The notes: generated from the letters alone by a model not told the origin. A stretch of DNA of 26,350 nucleotides from Actinomycetota bacterium (GCA_009704515.1 WLDZ01000003.1:1-26350), one strand, 5' to 3'. Shown: positions 7,429-15,842, counted from the first letter of the stretch. Made by a program: numbers and translations.

Positions 7429-9390
7429 AAGCTTTACTCTTGCAATGTGAACGACTTTGCCAGATAACCTCGTTGGATCTAGACGAATATATGTTTCTCG
7501 ACCCCATTTATAACTCTTTCCATCAATCAGGTCAGTAACATCAAAGCTCTCAGCGTTTATTCCAAGTGTTGGGAGATCCCAATAAACAGTCGTCTCTTGT
7601 GCGAAGTTAGGGTCAAGATTGACCACAATTAGAAGAAGGTTCGAACCATCGCGCTTTGAGTACGCAAGCACTTGTGTGTTCTCACAATGATGAAAGCGAA
7701 GGTTGCGCAGGCGTTGCAGAGCAATGTTTTCGCGACGAATCTTATTGAGTGTTGTAATAAATGGTGCGAGAGTTACTTGTTTCTTGGCAGCTTCTTCCCA
7801 ATCGCGCACCTTGATCTCATACTTCTCTGAATCGAGATATTCCTCGCCACCTTCGCGAAGTGCACGATGTTCATAAAGCTCAAAGCCGGCATACATTCCC
7901 CACGACGGTGTTAGCGTCGCAGCGAGGGCCGCACGGATTGCAAAGATTGCCGGATTTCCTGATTGGAGATGAGCAGGCAAGATATCTGGAGTGTTGACCC
8001 AGAAATTAGGGCGGAAGAAGGCGCTCGTTTGTTCGGCAACTTCTCTGCCGTAATTTGTAAGTTCTTCTTTTGAGGTACGCCATGTGAAGTATGTGTATGA
8101 CTGATGGAAGCCAGCCATACCTAGCGCATGCATCATCGCTGGCTTAGTAAATGCCTCTGCCAAGAAGATGACATCTGGTGATTCAAGTCGAATGGTATTT
8201 GTGAGATCCGCCCAAAAATGTACTGGCTTAGTATGCGGATTATCGACGCGAAAGATTAGTACGCCTTTTGAAATCCAGAATCGCAAGATTGTCAGTGACT
8301 CATCGAGTATGCCTTGGTAGTCATTATCAAAGTTAATCGGATAGATATCTTGATATTTCTTTGGGGGATTCTCTGCATATGCGATGGTGCCGTCGATGCG
8401 ATGGCTAAAGAATTCAGGATGTTCGCTTACCCATGGATGATCAGGTGATGCTTGTAGTGCGAAGTCGAGCGCTACCGATATGCCATTCTTTTTCGCAGCC
8501 GCGACAAAACTTTCAAAATCTTGCATGGTGCCAAGTTCTGGGTTAATCGACATGTGTCCGCCGGCTTTACCGCCAATTGCCCATGGAACGCCTGGATCAG
8601 ATTCTGTTGGCGTAAGTGAATTGTTGCGACCTTTGCGATGAGAATGACCAATCGGATGAATCGGCGGAAGGTATAGAACATCAAACCCCATTGCAGCGAC
8701 TGCAGGGATTCGCTTGGCAGCGGTTTTAAAAGTTCCACTGATTTTAGAACCATCTCGATTGAGAATTGCACCTTCGCTACGTGGGAAGAATTCATACCAA
8801 GAACCAACGAGAGCGCGAGAATGATCGGCTCGGATTGGATATTTCTCACTTAATGTTGCTAGGCGACGAAGTGGGTGACTATTTAAAAATTCCTTGACCG
8901 AATCATCTGCAGCACTGTTAAATCTTTCAAGAGCGCTTAGCTTGCTGTTTTCTAGGGCTGCCAACGCCTTCTTAAGTGCAGATTTAGCAGATGGCTCTAC
9001 TGCAATAAGTTCCTTAAGCAAAGCAGCACCACTGGCGCACATCAGATCCGCTTCGAGGCCAGCTTTAATTTTAATTTCTGCATCATGTAACCATGTCGCT
9101 AACGGATGGTCGTAACTCTCAATTGCGAAGGAAAAATCACCTTGATGAGGCAAGCTAATCTCTGCCTGGTATCTATCTCCGCCTTGCCAGAGAAGGTGCA
9201 TTTGTTGACGCAGAATCTCACGACCATCGGCTGCGAAAAGGATTACATCTGCACCCAGGGCATCGTGGCCTTCACGAAAGATAGTTGCAGAAACGGGAAT
9301 TAATTCATCGGTTATAGCTTTGACAGGTACAAAATCTCCCCCAAAGAAAACTGTGGGGGAGATATCTGTTACTGGAACTCGATTAATCAG
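7426..9390 (-). CDS. glgE: Maltose-1-phosphate maltosyltransferase GlgE (non-canonical start)
   Basis: GlgE transfers maltose from alpha-maltose-1-phosphate to the end of an alpha-1,4 glucan (GH13_3). Catalytic residues are clear: nucleophile Asp383 in [10 protein letters not shown], acid/base Glu412 in FLAEAFT, and Asp469 in NTPDIL, with [10 protein letters not shown] and [13 protein letters not shown] also typical. The first ATG (9201) would give 591 residues, but the frame upstream encodes the well-known GlgE N-terminus: [11 protein letters not shown], then [20 protein letters not shown]. That stretch has no ATG, GTG or TTG and is closed by an in-frame TGA upstream. The likely start is CTG at 9390-9388, overlapping the aceE TGA as CTGA, or ATT at 9387-9385; GAAGGA lies 5 or 8 nt before them. 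This gives about 654 residues, normal for the family. TreS/Mak or GlgM, which make the substrate, are not in the window. Confidence 0.9.
   Translation of the reverse strand: MINRVPVTDISPTVFFGGDFVPVKAITDELIPVSATIFREGHDALGADVILFAADGREILRQQMHLLWQGGDRYQAEISLPHQGDFSFAIESYDHPLATWLHDAEIKIKAGLEADLMCASGAALLKELIAVEPSAKSALKKALAALENSKLSALERFNSAADDSVKEFLNSHPLRRLATLSEKYPIRADHSRALVGSWYEFFPRSEGAILNRDGSKISGTFKTAAKRIPAVAAMGFDVLYLPPIHPIGHSHRKGRNNSLTPTESDPGVPWAIGGKAGGHMSINPELGTMQDFESFVAAAKKNGISVALDFALQASPDHPWVSEHPEFFSHRIDGTIAYAENPPKKYQDIYPINFDNDYQGILDESLTILRFWISKGVLIFRVDNPHTKPVHFWADLTNTIRLESPDVIFLAEAFTKPAMMHALGMAGFHQSYTYFTWRTSKEELTNYGREVAEQTSAFFRPNFWVNTPDILPAHLQSGNPAIFAIRAALAATLTPSWGMYAGFELYEHRALREGGEEYLDSEKYEIKVRDWEEAAKKQVTLAPFITTLNKIRRENIALQRLRNLRFHHCENTQVLAYSKRDGSNLLLIVVNLDPNFAQETTVYWDLPTLGINAESFDVTDLIDGKSYKWGRETYIRLDPTRLSGKVVHIARVKL
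9334..9363 (-). terminator. Terminator-like hairpin in the first codons of glgE
   Basis: A perfect 10-bp inverted repeat (ATCTCCCCCA, 10-nt loop, TGGGGGAGAT) lies 23 nt after the aceE stop on the - strand. The right arm ends in T and is followed by TTT, so the RNA has a strong G:C stem and a short U run, as in an intrinsic terminator. At the same time it encodes [12 protein letters not shown] of GlgE. It may terminate aceE transcripts unless ribosomes are translating glgE. The dual role is inference. Confidence 0.6.
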
Positions 9391-12107
9391 CCTGATCCTT
9401 CAGTATTTCCTGCATCTGCCGCTGTGACATCATCGATACGATACTTTGAAATCGCTTCACTGACTAGAGATTCTTTGATATCTCCAGATTGTGCAAGCTC
9501 AGCAAGAGTCGCGACAACAATAGATTCAGCGTCAACTTTGAAGTGGCGTCGTAGTGCACCGCGAGTATCAGAAAGTCCAAATCCATCTGTTCCGAGTGAT
9601 TTGAATCGATTAGGAACCCATGGAGCAATTTGATCTTGCACAGCGCGCATAAAGTCAGAGACAGCTATGACAGGACCTTCGCTGCCTGCCAACTTTGAAG
9701 TTACATACGCGCTCTTCTTCTGATTTGGGTGGAGCAAATTATGGCTATCGATGGCAAGTCCATCACGGCGAAGTTCATTCCACGATGTGACTGACCAGAC
9801 TGATGCAGAGACGCCCCAGTCATCCTGTAATAGTTTCTGTGCCTTAAGGGCCCAATTGACACCAACGCCAGAGGCGAGAATCTGCGCCTTCTTCTTACGT
9901 TGCTTTTCACCAGGTGCAAGCAGATAGATTCCGCGCAAGAGACCATCTACATCGAGATTCTCTGGCTCAGCTGGCTGAACATAAGGCTCGTTATAAACAG
10001 TGAGGTAGTAGTAAATATTCTCGCTGTTAGGACCATACATGCGCTTTAGGCCGTCCTTAAAGATATGGCCAAGCTCGTAACCGAAAGCAGGATCGTATGC
10101 AACGACTGCAGGGTTTGTTGCTGCTAATAAATGCGAATGACCATCTTCGTGTTGCAGACCTTCACCGTTAAGAGTTGTACGTCCTGCTGTAGCACCGAGA
10201 ACAAAGCCACGAACCAATTGGTCGGCAGCTGCCCAGAACGCATCCCCGGTACGTTGGAATCCAAACATTGAGTAGAAGATGTAGATCGGAATCATTGGTT
10301 CATCGTGAGTTGAGTAAGAAGAACCCACTGCGGTAAATGATGCAACAGATCCTGCCTCATTGATGCCTTCGTGAAGAATCTGTCCTGATGTAGATTCCTT
10401 GTAAGACAAAATTAGTTCGCGGTCTACCGCTGTGTACTGCTGCCCGTGGGGAGAGTAAATCTTCAGTGACGGGAAGAGTGAATCAAGACCGAAGGTGCGA
10501 GCCTCATCAGGAATAATCGGAACAATGCGCTTGCCGATGCCTTCATCTTTAACGAGATCTTTGAGCATTCGCACAAAGGCCATAGTTGTAGCAATCTCTT
10601 GCTGACCTGAACCGCGCTGTACTGATTCATAGGTGCTATCAGGTGGCTGAGGAAGCGGCTTTGAAACTGTACGGCGGCGCGGAATAGAACCACCGAGTGC
10701 TGCGCGACGTTCTTCTAGGTACTTAGCCTCAACAGAATCAGGTGCTGGCTTGCAGTAAGCCGGCATGTACTTGTCGAGCTGAGAATCAGCAAGCGGAATA
10801 TTTAGGCGATCTCTGAACTCGATGATGTCTTCAAGAGTCATCTTCTTCATCTGGTGCGTTGAGTTACGAGCTTCGAAGTGAGAACCAAGTGTCCAACCCT
10901 TGACTGTCTTTGCAAGAATTACAGTCGGCTTACCATTCTGCTCAGTCGCTAACTTATAAGCAGCGTAGAGCTTGCGGTAATCATGTCCACCGCGCTTGAG
11001 GTTCCAAATATCATCATCAGACCAATTGGCCACCATTGCGGCAGTGCGTGGGTCTTTATTGAAGAAGTGCTCACGAACATAAGCACCACTTTCGGCCTTA
11101 AATGTCTGGTAATCACCATCGAGAGTTGTGTTCATGATGTTAACGAGCGCACCTTCGCGATCTTGGGCAAGCAATGGATCCCAACCGCGGCCCCAAACAA
11201 CCTTGATGACATTCCAACCAGCGCCACCGAAGATAGATTCGAGTTCTTGAATGATTTTTCCATTACCGCGAACAGGTCCATCAAGGCGCTGTAAATTACA
11301 GTTAACAACGAATGTGAGGTTATCTAACTTCTCACGAGATGCCAGGCCAATCGCGCCGAGAGTATCAACCTCATCCATCTCACCATCTCCGAGAAACGCC
11401 CAGACATGTTGATCGGAAGTATCTTTAATTCCGCGGTTATGAAGATAACGGTTGTAACGCGCTTGATAAATTGCATTGAGTGGCCCGATACCCATTGACA
11501 CTGTTGGGAACTGCCAGAAATCTGGCATCAATCGTGGATGCGGATATGAAGAAAGCCCACCACCCTTATGTGAAAGTTCTTGTCTAAAGCCATCAAGTTG
11601 ATTTTCAGTAAAGCGACCCTCTAGGAAAGCACGTGAATACATTCCGGGACTTGCATGTCCTTGGAAGAAGATTTGATCTCCGCCACCGGGATGATCTTGT
11701 CCGCGGAAGAAGTGGTTAAATCCAACTTCATAGAGCGCCGCAGAAGATGCATAAGTTGAAATATGTCCACCAACTCCAACACCAGGACGTTGCGCACGAT
11801 GAACCATCATCGCTGCGTTCCAACGAATATAGCGACGAATACTGCGCTCTACATCCTCATCGCCTGGAAACTCAGGCTCTTGCTCTGGAGTAATTGTGTT
11901 GATGTAATCAGTTGTACGAAGATTTGAAATTGGAACATTGCGTTCATGTGCGCGCTTTAAAAGTGCGAGCATTAGGAAGCGGGCACGCACAGGGCCAGCA
12001 GCTGCCAAAGCGGCATCGAGTGATTGTTGCCATTCGAGGGTCTCGCCTGGATCGGTGTCGACTAGCTGGTTGAGAAGATAATCGGCCTTGCCCTCAAAAT
12101 CGCTCAT
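9387..12107 (-). CDS. aceE: Pyruvate dehydrogenase E1 component, homodimeric (AceE)
   Basis: A 906-residue thiamine-diphosphate enzyme that decarboxylates pyruvate and passes the acetyl group to the lipoyl E2 subunit, feeding acetyl-CoA to the TCA cycle. It aligns from memory with actinobacterial AceE along its whole length: STDYxNT-like [22 protein letters not shown], and [12 protein letters not shown]. The ThDP/Mg motif runs from GDG (240-242) to NCN (269-271), and the pyrimidine-binding domain has [16 protein letters not shown]. The frame opens at 12164, but the ATG at 12107 has a GGGAG site 9 nt upstream and gives [12 protein letters not shown] as the N-terminus, so I prefer it. E2 and E3 are not nearby. 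It heads the aceE-glgE-glgB operon and is divergent from DUF3052, as in mycobacteria. Confidence 0.97.
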   Translation of the reverse strand: MSDFEGKADYLLNQLVDTDPGETLEWQQSLDAALAAAGPVRARFLMLALLKRAHERNVPISNLRTTDYINTITPEQEPEFPGDEDVERSIRRYIRWNAAMMVHRAQRPGVGVGGHISTYASSAALYEVGFNHFFRGQDHPGGGDQIFFQGHASPGMYSRAFLEGRFTENQLDGFRQELSHKGGGLSSYPHPRLMPDFWQFPTVSMGIGPLNAIYQARYNRYLHNRGIKDTSDQHVWAFLGDGEMDEVDTLGAIGLASREKLDNLTFVVNCNLQRLDGPVRGNGKIIQELESIFGGAGWNVIKVVWGRGWDPLLAQDREGALVNIMNTTLDGDYQTFKAESGAYVREHFFNKDPRTAAMVANWSDDDIWNLKRGGHDYRKLYAAYKLATEQNGKPTVILAKTVKGWTLGSHFEARNSTHQMKKMTLEDIIEFRDRLNIPLADSQLDKYMPAYCKPAPDSVEAKYLEERRAALGGSIPRRRTVSKPLPQPPDSTYESVQRGSGQQEIATTMAFVRMLKDLVKDEGIGKRIVPIIPDEARTFGLDSLFPSLKIYSPHGQQYTAVDRELILSYKESTSGQILHEGINEAGSVASFTAVGSSYSTHDEPMIPIYIFYSMFGFQRTGDAFWAAADQLVRGFVLGATAGRTTLNGEGLQHEDGHSHLLAATNPAVVAYDPAFGYELGHIFKDGLKRMYGPNSENIYYYLTVYNEPYVQPAEPENLDVDGLLRGIYLLAPGEKQRKKKAQILASGVGVNWALKAQKLLQDDWGVSASVWSVTSWNELRRDGLAIDSHNLLHPNQKKSAYVTSKLAGSEGPVIAVSDFMRAVQDQIAPWVPNRFKSLGTDGFGLSDTRGALRRHFKVDAESIVVATLAELAQSGDIKESLVSEAISKYRIDDVTAADAGNTEGSG

Positions 12108-12122
12108 AGCCGTATTCTCCCG

Positions 12123-12137
12123 CCTAGCGGGGCTAGG
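12123..12137 (-). promoter_or_regulatory. Inverted repeat in the aceE leader next to the ribosome site
   Basis: A perfect 6-bp inverted repeat, CCTAGC-CCC-GCTAGG on the - strand, is followed at once by CGGGAG, the ribosome site of aceE. A TAGCTT hexamer at 12150 to 12145 could be the -10 box, which would put this stem at the very 5' end of the mRNA. It may be an RNA stem tuning translation or a DNA operator; the sequence cannot tell which. Confidence 0.45.
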
Positions 12138-12177
12138 TGCAAAAAAGCTACGCGTGAGCCCCATTACCTCTCAGTAT

Positions 12178-12214
12178 TTGGATAAAAACTCTTGTAAATC
12201 TCTGATTTATCCAA
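12178..12214. repeat. Spaced inverted repeat between aceE and DUF3052
   Basis: TTGGATAAA (12178-12186) and its exact complement TTTATCCAA (12206-12214) are separated by 19 bp in the 131-bp divergent region. A third, shorter match TTATCC lies at 12221-12225 with its flanking base. Two facing copies of a 9-mer about 28 bp apart suggest paired half-sites for a regulator acting on both genes. The regulator is unknown. Confidence 0.5.
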
Positions 12215-12238
12215 TGCACTTATCCCGTGGAGTTACGC

Positions 12239-12619
12239 ATGGGCTTTCAGGAAGGCGACCTGGTCCTAGAAATTGGCCGTGACGATGATTGCGACCAATC
12301 GATAAGGGATGCAATTACAGAAATCACAAAGACCGCCCTTATTGACGAAGAGACCACTGAAGTCGTTGATGCCGTTCTGCTCTGGTGGCGCGATGGCGAT
12401 GGTGATCTCGTAGATGATCTCGTCGACGCCCTTACATATCTTTCAGAAACCGGTCCACTCTGGTTACTCACCCCCAAGATTGGTCGCGATGGTCATGTTG
12501 ATCCCAGCGATATTAAAGACGCAATTCCTAATGTTGGCCTCTCTCAAACATCAACAATCTCAATCGCAGCTGATTGGAGCGCAACGCGCTGTGTGGCGCG
12601 AAAGAGCGTAAAAAGATAG
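12239..12619 (+). CDS. DUF3052 family protein
   Basis: A 126-residue soluble acidic protein of the DUF3052 family, found next to aceE in mycobacteria (Rv2239c as I recall). Conserved family features are visible: GDLVLEIGRDDDCD near the N-terminus, DEETTEVVDAVLLWWRDGDGDL in the middle (positions about 38-60), WLLTPKIGRDGHVDPSDI, and the C-terminal A-D-W-S-A-T-R. No catalytic motif or membrane segment is apparent and the function is unknown. The frame opens with GTG at 12227, but GGAG at 12229-12232 is well placed for the ATG at 12239. Its TAG stop forms the -10 box of ahpE. The constant pairing with aceE and ahpE hints at a role in pyruvate dehydrogenase or redox metabolism, which is inference. 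Confidence 0.87.
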   Translation: MGFQEGDLVLEIGRDDDCDQSIRDAITEITKTALIDEETTEVVDAVLLWWRDGDGDLVDDLVDALTYLSETGPLWLLTPKIGRDGHVDPSDIKDAIPNVGLSQTSTISIAADWSATRCVARKSVKR

Positions 12620-12628
12620 ATTGCGCTT
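12617..12628 (+). promoter_or_regulatory. Stop-codon -10 box, leaderless promoter of ahpE
   Basis: The DUF3052 stop TAG (12617-12619) plus ATT forms TAGATT, then 6 nt and the ahpE ATG at 12629. The gap (ATTGCGCTT) has no ribosome binding site. Same geometry as at glgB and the VKOR gene. Confidence 0.55.
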
Positions 12629-13087
12629 ATGACAATCACACTTGGAAGCGCAGCACCAGATTTCGAATTATCAGATCAGCACGGCAACAAAGTTTCACTT
12701 GCCTCATTTAAAGGTAAGAAGAATGTTGTCCTTCTCTTCTACCCATTTTCATTTACTGGCACATGTACCGGCGAGCTCTGTGCAATGCGCGATGATTTAG
12801 CAGCATTCCAAAATGATAGCGTCCAGGTTTTGGCGGTCTCTTGTGATTCGATGTTCACACAACGAATCTTCGCTGAAAAAGAAGGATATGAATTTCCAGT
12901 ACTTGCTGATTTCTGGCCACATGGCGCAGTCGCACAAAGCTATGGAATCTTTGATGATCTACGTGGATGCTCACTTCGCGGAACATATGTAATTGATAAA
13001 GAAGGCATCGTGCGCTGGCAGATTGTTAACGGTCTCGGTGATGCTCGCAATCTTGAGGATTACAAGATCGCTCTCGCGGCCCTTTAG
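12629..13087 (+). CDS. ahpE: Peroxiredoxin, AhpE-type
   Basis: A 152-residue thiol peroxidase that reduces H2O2, organic hydroperoxides or peroxynitrite in the cytosol. The active-site motif P-x-x-x-T-x-x-C is present as Pro39, Thr43, Cys46 in YPFSFTGTC, and the conserved Arg lies in R-G-T-Y-V-I-D. The sequence FTGxCxGEL and the overall match favour the actinobacterial AhpE group. Unlike M. tuberculosis AhpE as I recall it, a second Cys sits five residues on (Cys51, G-E-L-C), the spacing of the resolving Cys in E. coli BCP, so this may be a two-Cys enzyme. Cys73 and a Cys in RGCSLRG are further thiols. It sits beside DUF3052 and aceE, and seems to have its own leaderless promoter. Confidence 0.93.
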   Translation: MTITLGSAAPDFELSDQHGNKVSLASFKGKKNVVLLFYPFSFTGTCTGELCAMRDDLAAFQNDSVQVLAVSCDSMFTQRIFAEKEGYEFPVLADFWPHGAVAQSYGIFDDLRGCSLRGTYVIDKEGIVRWQIVNGLGDARNLEDYKIALAAL

Positions 13088-13171
13088 TAAACCTGCTAAA
13101 TCAATAACATAGCTTCAATTACTCGCATGCTTTTGGCCGATTAGTAATCTTCGGTGGGGATAAAGTAGTAT

Positions 13172-13196
13172 TTGCTCTCACGCATTGCGAGAGCAA
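13172..13196. repeat. Inverted repeat just upstream of tRNA-Val
   Basis: TTGCTCTC (13172-13179) and GAGAGCAA (13189-13196) are exact complements; GC/GC inside the loop adds two pairs with a small bulge. It ends 3 nt before the tRNA. A TAGTAT hexamer at 13166-13171 could be the tRNA -10 box, in which case the stem would lie across the start site or in the precursor leader. Confidence 0.55.
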
Positions 13197-13199
13197 TAC

Positions 13200-13271
13200 G
13201 GGTGGTTAGCTCAGTGGTAGAGCGCCTCGTTTACACCGAGGATGTCGGGGGTTCGAAACCCTCACCGCCCA
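13200..13271 (+). tRNA. tRNA-Val (anticodon UAC)
   Basis: A complete cloverleaf can be drawn over 72 nt. The acceptor stem is GGGTGGT with ACCGCCC (one G:U pair). The D arm is GCTC/GAGC with loop AGTGGTA. The anticodon arm is CCTCG/CGAGG with loop TTTACAC, giving anticodon TAC (UAC). A 5-nt variable loop follows, then the T arm GGGGG/CCCTC with loop TTCGAAA. The discriminator is A. CCA is not encoded (the genome continues CAG), so it is added after transcription. It reads GUA and probably other GUN valine codons. Confidence 0.97.
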
Positions 13272-13300
13272 CAGAAGATTCTTTAAGTTATTTCTCAAGC

Positions 13301-13312
13301 TAAAATCAATTC
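13301..13312 (+). promoter_or_regulatory. Leaderless promoter of the DUF4442 operon
   Basis: TAAAAT (13301-13306) is followed by 6 nt and the ATG at 13313, with no ribosome site. It lies 30 nt after the tRNA and probably gives the DUF4442-GNAT pair its own transcript. Confidence 0.55.
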
Positions 13313-13789
13313 ATGAGCCAGGCAATCCACCCACTTAAATCATTACTCTCATCCTCTCGGGGTATGAGGCTGATGATGAATACCTGGCCGCCATTTCTCT
13401 TTGCAGGAATACGCATACTCGAAATTTCTCCAGATTATCGTCGGGCTCGGGTTAAGTTAGTCAAGAGGACCCTCACTACTAACTACGTTGGAACCCTCTT
13501 CGGCGGATCACTCTTTTCAATGACCGACCCTTTCTTCATGATTATGACTATGAAGAATCTCGGCGATAACTACATTGTCTGGGATAAGCGTGGAGAGATT
13601 GAATTTGTCTCACCCGGCAAAGCAACGGTCTATGGAGAGTTTCAGATTACAGATGAAGATTTAGCAGATATCCGAAAAAGCGTTGCAGATAATGGAAAAT
13701 ACCTGAAGTGGTTTGAAGTTGAACTCAAAACTGCCGAAGGTGTTGTGGTTGCTATCGTAAAGAAGCAGATTTACTTTAGGGCGAAGTAA
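13313..13789 (+). CDS. DUF4442 hotdog-fold protein (thioesterase-like)
   Basis: A 158-residue soluble protein of the DUF4442 family, which has the hotdog fold of acyl-CoA thioesterases. The central helix region reads NYVGTLFGGSLFSMTDPFFM (57-76), with the G-G-x-L-x-x-x-x-D pattern in which the Asp or a neighbour would be catalytic in thioesterases. A later strand E-I-E-F-V-S-P-G-K fits the family. The acyl-CoA substrate is unknown. The start is placed at 13313 because of a TAAAAT box 6 nt upstream. It overlaps the next gene by one base (TAATG), so it is translationally coupled to a GNAT acetyltransferase, another CoA-ester enzyme. Confidence 0.82.
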   Translation: MSQAIHPLKSLLSSSRGMRLMMNTWPPFLFAGIRILEISPDYRRARVKLVKRTLTTNYVGTLFGGSLFSMTDPFFMIMTMKNLGDNYIVWDKRGEIEFVSPGKATVYGEFQITDEDLADIRKSVADNGKYLKWFEVELKTAEGVVVAIVKKQIYFRAK

Positions 13790-14490
13790 TGCGAGAGCTC
13801 AGTACTTACGAAGAGGTCGACCAGGAGTACGAAAGGTTATTTCCAGGTTCACCTTTTTTCCGTGTATGGGTGCCTCGAGAAAGATTTATCTCAGGTCATA
13901 GTGATGGTGCAGGAAATCTTTCCTTCACCCGTGAAGATGGCGGCCTCTTCGGAATAGCAATCGGTACAGATCCTTATTTATCTCCTGAGTGGAAGCGATT
14001 CTCAGTGGAGACCATCGCGTTAGAAGGTAAAGGAGTCAATGGCCCATCGGATGATGCTGAACTTGTCGATGCTTGGGATTGCTATTGGGCACCTACTGTT
14101 ACTGGCGTTCCACTTAATGAGCGAAGATTTTCTGATGCAGTGATACAAGATTTTCTTGAACTTCATGCCCCGAATTCATCGGTCTTTCCTGGTGATGATG
14201 AGATCTTGCATTGGATAGAAGTTGTTGAAAATGGAGAATTGGTAGGAGTCGGAGCTCTCTGTCGCTGGCAATCTGGAAATGTCGTGATCTCATCTGTCGG
14301 CACACATATTGAAAGGCGCAGGCATGGTATCGGCCGTCAGGTCATGGAGGGCGCACTTAGTGGGGGATCACATTTTGGGGCCAGCTTTATCTCACTTGGA
14401 GTGATGCATAGCAATGAGAGTGCCCAGCGCCTTTATCGAGCCCTGGGCTTTACTTTGATGCATAACTTCACATACTTCGAAAGACGGTAA
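13789..14490 (+). CDS. GNAT family N-acetyltransferase
   Basis: A 233-residue protein whose C-terminal third is a GNAT domain. The acetyl-CoA pyrophosphate loop is in VGTHIERRRHGIGRQVMEGA (R/Q-x-x-G-x-G/A form, RRHGIG), and motif B is SLGVMHSNESAQRLYRALGF, ending near residue 226. The first 130 residues are poorly conserved, with a Trp-rich segment (DAWDCYWAP), and may set the substrate. Acceptor molecule unknown. The ATG overlaps the DUF4442 stop codon by one base. Its own TAA stop starts the TAAACT hexamer of the next promoter. Confidence 0.83.
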   Translation: MRELSTYEEVDQEYERLFPGSPFFRVWVPRERFISGHSDGAGNLSFTREDGGLFGIAIGTDPYLSPEWKRFSVETIALEGKGVNGPSDDAELVDAWDCYWAPTVTGVPLNERRFSDAVIQDFLELHAPNSSVFPGDDEILHWIEVVENGELVGVGALCRWQSGNVVISSVGTHIERRRHGIGRQVMEGALSGGSHFGASFISLGVMHSNESAQRLYRALGFTLMHNFTYFERR

Positions 14491-14499
14491 ACTCCCGTC
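14488..14499 (+). promoter_or_regulatory. Stop-codon -10 box, leaderless promoter of the VKOR gene
   Basis: The GNAT stop TAA (14488-14490) plus ACT forms TAAACT, then 6 nt and the ATG at 14500. The gap ACTCCCGTC has no ribosome site. Third example of the same arrangement in the window. Confidence 0.55.
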
Positions 14500-15111
14500 A
14501 TGAGTGAAACCGGAACTATTGAGCGCCTGCGGAATTATCGCAAGACCTACATTGCGATGCTGGTCTCATCAATCCTCAGCCTTATCGCATCCTTAGTTCT
14601 TTCAATAGATGCAATTAAGTTAGCAGCAGCTCCATCAGGCAAATTATCGTGCGATATCAATGCGGTACTTTCTTGCGGCAAGGTTGCAAAGTCGTGGCAA
14701 TCTGAACTCCTTGGTTTCCCAAATGCATTTATTGGGTTGATGACTGAGCCAGTTGTTATCACTGTGGCGATTGCCGGATTAGGTCTCGTTGCCTTCCCGC
14801 GTTGGTTTATGCGCGTTGCACATGTTGTCTATGGTCTCGGATTAGTTTTCGCGCTCTGGTTGTTATCACAATCATTCTTTGTTATTAATGCACTTTGCCC
14901 TTGGTGCCTCTTGGTTACAGTTTCTACAATCACAGTCTTCTCAACAATAACTCGAGTAGTTTTACTGGAAAATAGCTGGAACTTCTCCCCAGAGCGCCAG
15001 GCCAAGATTGTCTCTTTCTTGGATAAAGGTTGGGGTCGTGTTATCTACACAATGTCCTACGCATTTATCATCGTAGGAATCTTCCTCAAATACGGAAACG
15101 AGATAATTTAA
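14500..15111 (+). CDS. Vitamin K epoxide reductase (VKOR) family protein
   Basis: A 203-residue membrane protein with about five hydrophobic segments. Bacterial VKOR homologues reoxidise a DsbA-like partner and pass electrons to quinone, so making disulfides outside the membrane. The diagnostic cysteines are all visible: loop pair Cys51 (K-L-S-C-D-I-N) and Cys59 (V-L-S-C-G-K-V), and the CPWC active site at 133-136 at the end of a membrane helix. S-W-Q-S-E-L-L-G-F-P-N-A is a typical family stretch. There is no fused thioredoxin domain, so the DsbA partner must be elsewhere. A TAAACT box 6 nt upstream suggests a leaderless start. The stop TAA overlaps the next ATG. Confidence 0.93.
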   Translation: MSETGTIERLRNYRKTYIAMLVSSILSLIASLVLSIDAIKLAAAPSGKLSCDINAVLSCGKVAKSWQSELLGFPNAFIGLMTEPVVITVAIAGLGLVAFPRWFMRVAHVVYGLGLVFALWLLSQSFFVINALCPWCLLVTVSTITVFSTITRVVLLENSWNFSPERQAKIVSFLDKGWGRVIYTMSYAFIIVGIFLKYGNEII

Positions 15112-15836
15112 TGAAGGCATCCCCGAGTGATCAGATTGCGATACTCGAGGTTCAAAAACTTGATAACCAACTCGCATCGCTAGCTCAACGAGAAGCGACT
15201 CTGCCTGAGACCCAGGCTCTTAGTTCTGTCACTATCAAGCGAAACAATATTCGCGATCTCCGTGTCGCAGCAGAGACTGAGCGTACCGATGTTAAGCGCG
15301 AACTCTCGCGTGCAGAAGGTGACGTCGAGCAGATAGTTACACGTATCAATAGAGACGAAGCCAGACTTTCATCAGGTACTGGAACCCCAAAGGAACTCGA
15401 GCAGACACAACACGAGCTGGGTACATTAAATGCTCGCCGGGCAGAACTTGAAGAGGCCGAGCTATTAATTATGGTGACGGTAGAAGATCTGACAAACCGT
15501 ATTTCTGAGCTCAGTGCACAAGAAGAGGCGCTCAATGCAGAGATAGCTGATTGTGAAATCAAGCTAGAGAACGCGTTAACGCTGATTATTAATGAACGCA
15601 GTGCGGTCAACGAAAAGCGCGCAGCATGTATTGCACCAATCGCTGATGACCTTAAAAAGCTCTATACCAAGCTCGCCGAAGATAACAACGGTAATGGTGC
15701 AGCGCCACTTGTTGGTAATGAGTGCAAGGGTTGCCACTTAACAATCAATACAACTGAAATTTCAAGAATCGCAACACTACCTGCCGATGAGGTTGTGCGC
15801 TGCGAACAATGTCGATGCATATTGGTACGCGAGTAA
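15111..15836 (+). CDS. Coiled-coil C4 zinc-ribbon protein (Rv2229c-like)
   Basis: A 241-residue protein. Residues 1-180 form a long antiparallel coiled coil, interrupted by the family hallmark G-T-P-K-E-L-E-Q-T-Q-H-E-L around residue 90. The C-terminal zinc ribbon has CKGC at 205-208 and CEQC at 231-234. It matches the actinobacterial family of Rv2229c, which sits next to the RNase H-phosphatase gene there as here; the chlamydial CT398 protein has the same build. Nucleic-acid or protein binding is likely, but the exact role is unknown. The frame opens at 15030, inside the VKOR gene. The ATG at 15111, overlapping the VKOR TAA by one base, is the natural start. Confidence 0.88.
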   Translation: MKASPSDQIAILEVQKLDNQLASLAQREATLPETQALSSVTIKRNNIRDLRVAAETERTDVKRELSRAEGDVEQIVTRINRDEARLSSGTGTPKELEQTQHELGTLNARRAELEEAELLIMVTVEDLTNRISELSAQEEALNAEIADCEIKLENALTLIINERSAVNEKRAACIAPIADDLKKLYTKLAEDNNGNGAAPLVGNECKGCHLTINTTEISRIATLPADEVVRCEQCRCILVRE

Positions 15837-15842
15837 GTACAT

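Noticed and set aside
7426..9201. GlgE starting at the first ATG (591 residues)
   Set aside because: It would remove about 63 conserved N-terminal residues that are clearly encoded just upstream in the same frame, and no ribosome site was noted there.
12108..12164. Longer AceE N-terminus from the ATG at 12164
   Set aside because: The extra 19 residues do not resemble AceE and would be encoded across the leader dyad; the ribosome site fits the ATG at 12107 better.
15185..15610. 141-codon Ser-rich open frame on the - strand
   Set aside because: It is antisense to the coiled-coil gene; the Ser/Ala-rich composition is what the opposite strand of such a gene gives, with no motif or start signal.
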